6,850 nt of DNA from Lagierella sp. (lineage in GTDB: Bacteria > Bacillota > Clostridia > Tissierellales > Peptoniphilaceae), in contig NZ_JASBYU010000033.1 in NCBI RefSeq assembly GCF_029983815.1, forward strand, positions 1-6,850, written 5' to 3'. The notes beneath the pieces are model-generated. The model was given only the letters and a program-made list of their open reading frames with translations, was not told where the DNA came from and did no database searches. Of this stretch, positions 1 to 5,225 are shown one piece after another. Position 1 is the first letter of the stretch; each line of letters opens with the position of its first letter. The translations under genes and the position numbers were made by a program.

Positions 1-53
1 CGCATTTTTCAATGCGTTTAAAGGTTTTGGTATGTATTCAACTGTCAAACTCT
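1..53 (+). repeat. Left copy of an imperfect direct repeat bracketing the cluster
   Basis: This stretch matches bases about 6364-6417 in the same orientation with only a handful of mismatches. Both copies share the blocks AAAGGTTTTGGTAT and TATTCAACTGTCAAA. The first 16 bases can fold into a hairpin, CGCATT pairing with AATGCG around a TTTC loop. The window starts inside or at the edge of this copy, so its full length is unknown. I do not recognise the family. It could be an intergenic repeat, an IS end or a boundary of the island. Confidence 0.75.
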
Positions 54-161
54 CGTTTCGTGAAAAACAGGACATTTCAATATGGACAGAGGTTTTTTTG
101 TATTCAATTTTAAACTACTAGCTCTTAATTCCATTATTTTGTTTTTAACAATAAAAAACGA
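54..161. other. Non-coding leader region upstream of the operon
   Basis: This is AT-rich sequence between the left repeat and the operon promoter. I see no open frame of useful length on either strand, no tRNA-like fold and no convincing operator palindrome. It may hold binding sites for a regulator encoded outside the window, but nothing in it shows that directly. Confidence 0.5.
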
Positions 162-189
162 TTGCACTATTAAAAAATTATGATATAAT
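162..189 (+). promoter_or_regulatory. Sigma-A-type promoter with extended -10 for the peptide operon
   Basis: A -35 box TTGCAC (162-167) lies 16 bases before a perfect -10 box TATAAT (184-189). A TG one base upstream of the -10 (181-182) makes it an extended -10. Transcription would begin near 195-197, giving a very short leader before the ATG at 210. No other promoter of this quality is seen before 4350, so the whole operon probably depends on it. Confidence 0.75.
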
Positions 190-209
190 AAAATAAAAAG
201 GAATTAATT

Positions 210-1333
210 ATGTATTTTAAAAGACCGAAAATTAGAAAGCACATTTTAGTTATCCCATATAATAATAAAGTCTCAATCGGGAATACTTATCAATCTGCCA
301 TAGAAATAGAAGATGAAACGGGAATTATAAAGGAAATACTTTTTTTGTGTGATGGAATAAATACCGTTGATGATATATTTAGAGTTGTTAATCATAATGA
401 TAATAGAGTTACTAAAAAAGAAATCGTTGAATTGATAGACCAAATTTCAAATTACCCATATCTCATGGAAGAAGGAGTAGAATTATCTGAAATACCCGAG
501 AAACTATTAAAAAGGTATAGTAGAAATTTAAATTTTCTATCTAACTTTGATAAATGGGGAGACAAAAAACACCAATATTTATGCAATATTATAAACTCAA
601 CTGTTATTGTTTTAGGACTTGGTGGAGTTGGTTCTCCAATAGTATACGATTTAGCAGCGCTTGGTGTAAAAAAATAGTGGCCGTAGATTTTGATTTAGTT
701 GACGAGACAAATTTAAATAGGCAAATTCTTTATAGGGAAAAGCATATTGGAGTTAAAAAGACAGAAGCCGCTAAAGACACAGTAAACGAATTTAATTCCA
801 ATGTTGATTTTATAGGGTTGGACCGTAGAATTAATTCTGTAAAAGATTTAGAAATTATCATTAATCTTTATAAACCGAATTGTTTAATATGTGCTGCGGA
901 TAAACCTCCAGTAAAAATATATAAATGGGTAAATGAAGCTTGTATTAAAAACAATATACCGTATATATATGGGGGTAACACTGAGACAACTGCTTTTTTT
1001 CAAACTGTTATACCTCATACTTCATCTTGCTTTGAATGTTATGAGTATCATTTGGAAAATAATTTTAACAAAGAAGGATACGCAAAATATTTATCCATCT
1101 TAAAAAATAGTTACTCTTCGGAAAACAATTGCACTGCAGCTTCGTCGTCAGCGTTAGCAGCATTTATGATTTTTGATTTTATACGATTAATAGCTGAATT
1201 TGAAAAACCTTTGTCATTAAATAAAAGGACATTTATAGATTTTAAAACGGATGAAATAGATTCAGAATATATTCCAATTAATAAGAATTGTCCAATATGT
1301 TCAGTACATAATTTTTCTGATAAGGAGGTGTAG
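210..1333 (+). CDS. MccB/ThiF-type E1-like peptide adenylyltransferase, split by a -1 frameshift
   Basis: This is a 374-residue protein when read with a -1 shift at the A7 run 668-674. Without the shift, translation stops at 675-677 after 155 residues. Residues 1 to about 100 form an RRE/PqqD-like peptide-binding extension. An E1 adenylation domain follows: GLGGVGS nucleotide loop (136-142), DFD (160-162), the NLNRQ arginine-finger motif (168-172), K183/K184, and D231 in AADKP. Four zinc-type cysteines are visible at C274/C277 and C361/C364. The frameshift falls inside the conserved stretch LGVKK-IVAVDFD, so the two halves belong together. Known relatives (MccB of microcin C, PaaA of pantocin) adenylate a precursor carboxylate at ATP cost; activity on the 27-residue peptide encoded 2 bases downstream is inferred. 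SD AAGGAA (198-203) lies 6 bases before the ATG. Slippage could make the full enzyme from an intact locus. A recent inactivating indel or a homopolymer sequencing error are the alternatives. Confidence 0.85.
668..674 (+). other. A AAA AAA slippery heptamer at the E1 frameshift
   Basis: Seven A residues sit in the canonical X XXY YYZ register (gtA AAA AAA) immediately before an in-frame TAG (675-677). A -1 slip resumes at ATA (674-676) and restores the E1 motif order perfectly. No strong downstream stem-loop is evident within about 40 bases, and no SD-like stimulator lies 10-14 bases upstream. Transcriptional slippage on the A7 run or an indel is therefore at least as plausible as stimulated ribosomal frameshifting. 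Confidence 0.6.
1322..1330 (+). promoter_or_regulatory. Near-perfect ribosome binding site of the precursor peptide
   Basis: AAGGAGGTG is embedded in the last codons of the E1 gene, and its GGAGG core lies 7 bases before the ATG at 1336. It is the strongest SD in the window. It supports a real, highly translated small gene and sets its start. Confidence 0.85.
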
Positions 1334-1335
1334 AC

Positions 1336-1419
1336 ATGAAGATTGAAATCAAAGAAGTAGACAAGGTTGAATTAACCAAAAGAGGAGGAAGAGGAGGTTC
1401 TGGAGAATCCAGAATGTAA
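1336..1419 (+). CDS. Probable 27-residue RiPP precursor peptide, Arg/Gly-rich core
   Basis: The gene encodes 27 residues. A charged leader-like half, MKIEIKEVDKVELTK (1-15), is followed by a core-like half from R16: RGGRGGSGESRM. It contains three arginines (R16, R19, R26), one core Glu (E24), one Ser on each side of it (S22, S25) and no Cys. The ATG is 2 bases after the E1 stop codon and has an excellent SD. The frame ends at TAA, just before a hairpin. The downstream neighbour is an arginase-family enzyme with an RRE-like domain, which makes the core arginines likely substrates for conversion to ornithine. The alternating hydrophobic leader (I3, I5, V8, V11, L13) suits beta-strand docking onto RRE domains, as in other RiPP leaders. 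No homologue is recognised, and the leader/core boundary near K15/R16 is inferred. It is too short for ordinary gene callers and would usually be missed. Confidence 0.8.
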   Translation: MKIEIKEVDKVELTKRGGRGGSGESRM

Positions 1420-1425
1420 AACAAT

Positions 1426-1462
1426 AAAAAAGATATTGTTAATTATTAACAATATCTTTTTT
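1426..1462 (+). terminator. Perfect 18-bp inverted repeat after the precursor gene (attenuator or processing hairpin)
   Basis: Two perfect 18-base arms (1426-1443 and 1445-1462) flank a single base. The RNA would form AAAAAAGATATTGTT pairing with AACAATATCTTTTTT around an AT-only loop, ending in a run of six U. It looks like a bidirectional intrinsic terminator but has only two G-C pairs, so termination is probably partial. Placed between precursor and enzymes, it fits the common RiPP arrangement in which peptide mRNA is made in excess of downstream enzyme mRNA. An RNA-stabilising role is also possible. Confidence 0.65.
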
Positions 1463-1467
1463 GAATT

Positions 1468-1473
1468 GAGGAG
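1468..1473 (+). promoter_or_regulatory. Ribosome binding site that places the arginase start at TTG 1481
   Basis: GAGGAG lies 7 bases before a TTG at 1481. The longer open frame beginning at TTG 1436 would start inside the preceding hairpin, with no SD at a suitable distance, so 1481 is preferred. Confidence 0.75.
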
Positions 1474-1480
1474 TATTGCA

Positions 1481-2617
1481 TTGCTGAAATTAAATTATGA
1501 TATATTAACTATAAACAAAATTGCTGATCATTACTTAGTAAAGAATATTTTGAATGGTAAAATCTTAGAAACAAGTGAAGATGTTATTAAAATCATGAAT
1601 TATATGAGGAATTATTTTACTATTGAAGAATGTGCTATTAAATTTAATTTAGAACGAAAAGTCGTAAGTTCTATTGTGTCTGAAATCAGAAAAATTGGTG
1701 GTATGATTGGAGATGATGTAAGTAATATTACTTCTAATTTTACATATTTATCCAATGCTTTTTTTGATTCAAATAATGAGCCAGAATTAGGAAGAGTAGG
1801 TTTATTAGGAATTCCATATGATGGCGCAACTACTGGAGCAAGTGGTAGTAAATTGGCCCCTAATATAATTAGAAATTATACTTCCGATTATACTGCTAAA
1901 TATACTAGGATTGATGGAGAACCATATATATCTTATCCTAATATTGATGTTTTCAAAGACGAAAAAATTTTTGATTTGGGAGATATATGCTTATTGCCTG
2001 GAGAATCTTCTTATGAAGTACATAAAAGGATAAAAGGAATATATAAGAATCAGATACTCAATCATAGAAATAAAATAATCGCAATTGGAGGTGATCATTC
2101 AATTACCTATCCAATACTAGACAGCTTTAACAAAGATTTTATTTTAGTAAAATTTGATGCTCACTATGATGACAATTTAATTCTGAATGATGTTGTTAAT
2201 CATGCGAATTATATTAGCGCAGCTCGTAATATTACAAAGATGAGAGATGTTATTCATGTAGGAATTAGAGAGTTAAGAAAACCAGGACTAGAAAAAAGCG
2301 GTTTTGTTTTATCAGCAGATGATTATATTAAGCATGGATTTGAAAAAATTAACAGGTATATAAGTACTGCTGAAAGCACAAATTTTTATATTTCTATAGA
2401 TTTAGATGTTTTAGATCCTAGTATAGCACCAGGAACAGGCTTTACCTTACCTTTTGGGCTTAAAACAAATGAGATATTTGATATAATATTAAAATTAAAA
2501 AAAATTGGAAATCTTATTGGAGCAGATATTGTTGAATACAATCCGTTATTAGACAAAAACAATAACACATTATACACGGCTTTAGATATATTAAGATTTT
2601 TAATAAAAAATTTATAA
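1481..2617 (+). CDS. Peptide-arginase-like ureohydrolase with N-terminal RRE-like domain
   Basis: The predicted protein has 378 residues from TTG 1481. Residues 1 to about 85 form a small winged-helix/PqqD-like extension absent from ordinary arginases. The arginase/agmatinase fold then begins near residue 104 (GRVGLLGIPYDGATTG). All six expected Mn(II) ligands are visible: H206 in GGDHS, D226, H228 and D230 in DAHYD, and D307 and D309 in DLDVLDP. E352 in DIVEYNP matches the conserved C-terminal Glu of the family. The family hydrolyses a guanidino group to urea. Peptide arginases of the OspR type act on Arg in RiPP precursors to give ornithine. The peptide gene immediately upstream, with three core Arg, and the RRE-like extension make that the best assignment. 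A free arginase or agmatinase is less likely in this context. The next gene starts 15 bases downstream. Confidence 0.85.
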   Translation: MLKLNYDILTINKIADHYLVKNILNGKILETSEDVIKIMNYMRNYFTIEECAIKFNLERKVVSSIVSEIRKIGGMIGDDVSNITSNFTYLSNAFFDSNNEPELGRVGLLGIPYDGATTGASGSKLAPNIIRNYTSDYTAKYTRIDGEPYISYPNIDVFKDEKIFDLGDICLLPGESSYEVHKRIKGIYKNQILNHRNKIIAIGGDHSITYPILDSFNKDFILVKFDAHYDDNLILNDVVNHANYISAARNITKMRDVIHVGIRELRKPGLEKSGFVLSADDYIKHGFEKINRYISTAESTNFYISIDLDVLDPSIAPGTGFTLPFGLKTNEIFDIILKLKKIGNLIGADIVEYNPLLDKNNNTLYTALDILRFLIKNL

Positions 2618-2632
2618 GTAGAGGATAATATT

Positions 2633-3157
2633 ATGGATGCAATAATTATATTAGATTTACAAAAGGGAATATTAAAGAAAAAAGATTTTTCTATTGTTTT
2701 AAATAACATTAAAAAATTAATTTTTGAGTTCAAAAAGAATAATAATATAGTTATACTTACTAAACACATTTCGAATGATACTGATAGTCCCTATTATATC
2801 GAGTCTAGTGACGTTGATATACCAGAAGAAATTCTGGGTTTTGGAGATTATGTGATTGAAAAGACATCTTGTAATCCGTTTTATAGGACTAATCTTTCTA
2901 GAATTTTAACTGATAATGATGTTTCAAAAGTATACATATGTGGATTTAATACAGAGTATTGTTGCTTATTTTCAAGCATTTTATGTGCTGACAGAGGATA
3001 TAAAACTTTTTTTATAGAAGATGCTTCAGGAACATTTGGAGATGAATTCATTTATGAAATGCCAGGAATTGATATAAATGATTTTATTGGTTCAATACTT
3101 AATTGGTCTGGAGAAGTTCATGTTTTATATACGCATGAATTTTTAGATGGGTTTTAA
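2633..3157 (+). CDS. Isochorismatase-family cysteine hydrolase
   Basis: This is a 174-residue cytosolic alpha/beta hydrolase of the isochorismatase-like (cysteine hydrolase) superfamily, at the usual family length. The catalytic triad is visible: D8 in IILDLQKG, K77 in VIEKTSCNPFYRT, and C110 in GFNTEYC, the family's GxxTxxC nucleophile motif. A conserved ED-A motif follows (E129 D130). The superfamily includes nicotinamidase, N-carbamoylsarcosine amidase, ureidoacrylate hydrolase and biuret hydrolase, so amide or carbamoyl cleavage is the likely chemistry. The substrate cannot be read from sequence. SD AGAGGA (2620-2625) lies 7 bases before the ATG, and the gene sits between the arginase and the membrane protease in one operon. 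A role in tailoring the peptide, cleaving a nucleotide or amide intermediate, or handling a by-product of arginase action is inference. Confidence 0.85.
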   Translation: MDAIIILDLQKGILKKKDFSIVLNNIKKLIFEFKKNNNIVILTKHISNDTDSPYYIESSDVDIPEEILGFGDYVIEKTSCNPFYRTNLSRILTDNDVSKVYICGFNTEYCCLFSSILCADRGYKTFFIEDASGTFGDEFIYEMPGIDINDFIGSILNWSGEVHVLYTHEFLDGF

Positions 3158-3159
3158 TT

Positions 3160-4350
3160 ATGAAAGGAATAGAGTTAGATAGTAATAATAGCGTAAAAAA
3201 ATATAGAAGTAAAGTATTCTTTTTCGATGATCTTATTATTAAGAAAGAAGAGGAAACTAACAATATCTATCTTGGTAGAACAAGAATTGACAAATATGTA
3301 ATTATCCCCGAAATAGGGGAAAATATAATAAGTCTACTGCTTGAAGGACATACAATCGAGGAAGTATTTTATAAAATGAATTCAAAACATCAAGATATTG
3401 AACCTAGCGACATAGTTGACTTTATAATGGAGTTATCAGATTTAAATTTTATTAAAAAAGCATTTGATAAGGAGTATGAAACAATAATAGATAAGTCTGA
3501 TTATGGCATCAACATAATAATGAATAATAACATATTATCGAAGTTGATTTTTAACAAATTTTGTGGTATATTATTTGTCATAATAATTCTTGTGACGCTT
3601 ATATTTCAGTTGTTTATTAATAAATATTCTATATTACCATCTTATAAAGAATATTTTTGGTCTGAATCATTATTATTGGTTGTATTAATTACTCCAGTGT
3701 TTGATATAATTACAGGTTTAGCACATGAGTTTTTTCATTTTTTAGCAAGCAATTTATTTGAAGAAACATCTGCTAAATTCTCTTTAAGTCATAGGTTGTT
3801 AAATCTAGTATATCAAACAAGAATAAAAAACATTTGGTTAGTACCTAAAAATAATAGGTATTTGATTTATTGTGCTGGAATGATGATTGATATATTGATT
3901 ATATGTATATTCATGTGGTGCACATTTATATTTAATCATGATTCCACAATTTTTAAGTTTTCTAGATTCGCTATTTTATATTTAGAATTCGGGGTAATAT
4001 TTCAATTTAAATTTTACATGAAAACTGATGTATATTATTTTCTAAGTGATTTCTTTAACAAGCCTAATTTATTTGACGATAGTTTAATGCTTGTAAAAAA
4101 AAGGTTTCTTTTGATAGATAAATCGGATTCGGTGGATTATATAACAGTTTTATTTGGTGTGTTTATTCTCTGTGGTAGCATAATAGACGTTTTTATTACT
4201 TTAAACTATATAGTACCATCAATAAAATACTATTTATACAATCTCTTTAATGGTAACTTTAACGTTGGAAGTATTATATCACTAGTGTTTTTTGTTGTTT
4301 ATTATTCTATAATTGGATATTCAATTATGAAAGAAAAAATGAGTATATAA
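3160..4350 (+). CDS. Multi-pass membrane M50-like metalloprotease with RRE-like N-terminus
   Basis: The protein has 396 residues and starts 2 bases after the hydrolase stop with only a weak SD (GATGGG), which suggests translational coupling. Residues 1 to about 105 form a soluble PqqD/RRE-like domain (IYLGRTRIDKYVIIPEIGEN, then a helical GHTIEEVFYKM segment). Hydrophobic segments follow at about 134-154, 169-188, 235-257, 268-284, 328-352 and 371-389. The zinc motif HEFFH (H189, E190, H193) sits at the end of the second membrane segment. D290 in FYMKTDVYYFLSD is the likely third ligand, as in M50 site-2-protease relatives. RiPP clusters such as yyd in Bacillus contain comparable membrane peptidases. 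Leader removal coupled to release, or self-protection by degrading the product, are the probable roles. It is the only membrane protein in the operon. Confidence 0.8.
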   Translation: MKGIELDSNNSVKKYRSKVFFFDDLIIKKEEETNNIYLGRTRIDKYVIIPEIGENIISLLLEGHTIEEVFYKMNSKHQDIEPSDIVDFIMELSDLNFIKKAFDKEYETIIDKSDYGINIIMNNNILSKLIFNKFCGILFVIIILVTLIFQLFINKYSILPSYKEYFWSESLLLVVLITPVFDIITGLAHEFFHFLASNLFEETSAKFSLSHRLLNLVYQTRIKNIWLVPKNNRYLIYCAGMMIDILIICIFMWCTFIFNHDSTIFKFSRFAILYLEFGVIFQFKFYMKTDVYYFLSDFFNKPNLFDDSLMLVKKRFLLIDKSDSVDYITVLFGVFILCGSIIDVFITLNYIVPSIKYYLYNLFNGNFNVGSIISLVFFVVYYSIIGYSIMKEKMSI

Positions 4351-4762
4351 TTTTAGGAACCGCATATATCGGTAAAAATAAGCTTTCTTTAAAGAAATAA
4401 AAGATGCAAATTAAACTAACAGACCAAAGTTAAAAAATAAGTAGCTTAATGTTTAAAAAATATTAACTTTATCCCGAAATTTAGTTTTTATATTGGTAAT
4501 AATGTTATTTTTCAAATTCATAGAATTCACGTAATTTCATGGTTTGCTTAACTATATTGCATACCTGGAATTTAACTTTTTAGTTTTAATATAAACAAGA
4601 GACCCTCTTATAATAATATTGTTATGGAAGAAGTTATATAATTGAGGGTATAACAAGCTATTCAAGGAGATATATTTATACTAAGTATGGTCTTGGATAT
4701 CTTTACTATGATTAAGCGTAGTAGAGAATTTGAGCTACCTGATCAAAAATACTATATTTGAC
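4351..4762. other. Intergenic region without a recognisable gene
   Basis: The sequence is very AT-rich, with stops in all frames and no coding frame above about 25 codons. A frame at 4686-4760 (ATG to TGA, 24 residues, containing FTMIKRSREFELPDQKYY) looks protein-like but is not recognised and may be a fragment. An imperfect inverted repeat pairs ACCCTC (4602-4607) with GAGGGT (4644-4649), extended by TTATA/TATAA. A 14-base palindrome TTTCTTTAAAGAAA lies at 4384-4397. No strong terminator follows the protease gene. Confidence 0.5.
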
Positions 4763-4817
4763 AGCAAAAAAAGAGAAAAACTCCTGTAAGCCTTGCAATA
4801 GCTTGCTTACAGAGGAT
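4763..4817 (-). terminator. Rho-independent terminator downstream of the IS remnant
   Basis: On the minus strand, CTGTAAGC (complement of 4805-4812) pairs with GCTTACAG (complement of 4784-4791). The stem extends by CTC/GAG with one bulged G. It is followed directly by TTTTTCTCTTTTTTT. It lies just past the stop of the transposase remnant and is likely that element's terminator. Confidence 0.7.
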
Positions 4818-4828
4818 TGCTCTTTAAA

Positions 4829-5184
4829 TTAATTTTGCACAACGTTTTTGATTTTCGTATTTTTAAAATTTTTTCTTAACTTTTGAGCAGCAATAACTTC
4901 CATATCCGTATTAAAACAAGAAATTTCATGTAATTTATCAGTCAATTCAGTTTTTGTGTAAGTAGGGATATATAAATCTCTTTTCCTCCATTTTTTACCT
5001 TAGTGAGCTCCATAGCCCTTTGTCGTCCCCGCTCATAAGGATTTCTATTTCCAATTATTTCTTTGATTCGTTCTAAAGTTCCAATTGTTTCAACAATTTT
5101 GTTAATTCTTTTTTCCTTAACGTAAATAGATTCAACAATATAAAAAGAAATAGCATTTTAAGATTTAGAAGTTTGAAGTCTCAT
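4829..5184 (-). pseudogene. Internally deleted IS1634-like transposase remnant
   Basis: On the minus strand an ATG at 5184, with AGGAG 10 bases upstream, opens a sequence beginning MRLQTSKS. An in-frame TAA at codon 9 follows (probably once AAA), then NAISFYIVESIYVKEKR and IVETIGTLERIKE. That is the typical N-terminus of IS1634/IS4-type transposases. After about 72 codons, near 4965-4985, the frame changes and reads PTYTKTELTDKLHEI, FNTDMEVIAAQKLR, then VVQN and a stop at 4829-4831. This resembles the C-terminus of the same family. The middle, including the catalytic core and several hundred residues, is missing. It cannot make a functional enzyme. The family assignment is from recall of the sequence pattern. 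Confidence 0.75.
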
Positions 5185-5225
5185 GATAATATCGCTCCTT
5201 TATATTGATTTCATCTATTCTGCAT

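Noticed and set aside
1..60. CRISPR or att-type repeat
   Set aside because: There are only two copies more than 6 kb apart, with no spacer array and no integrase in the window. It is kept as a plain direct repeat.
554..673. Independent start of the E1 second half at ATG 554
   Set aside because: Its first 40 residues are non-homologous out-of-frame translation of the RRE/nucleotide-loop region and it lacks GxGGxG. The real second half begins at the A7 shift.
1436..1480. Longer arginase start at TTG 1436
   Set aside because: It lies inside the palindromic hairpin and has no SD at proper spacing. TTG 1481 has GAGGAG 7 bases upstream.
2386..2769. 127-codon minus-strand open frame
   Set aside because: It overlaps the arginase and hydrolase genes antisense. 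Its translation is low-complexity hydrophobic, as expected from AT-rich antisense, and the plus-strand genes have clear catalytic motifs.
4602..4649. Terminator of the protease gene
   Set aside because: The inverted repeat is interrupted, has a large loop and no U-run after it, and lies about 250 bases past the stop codon.
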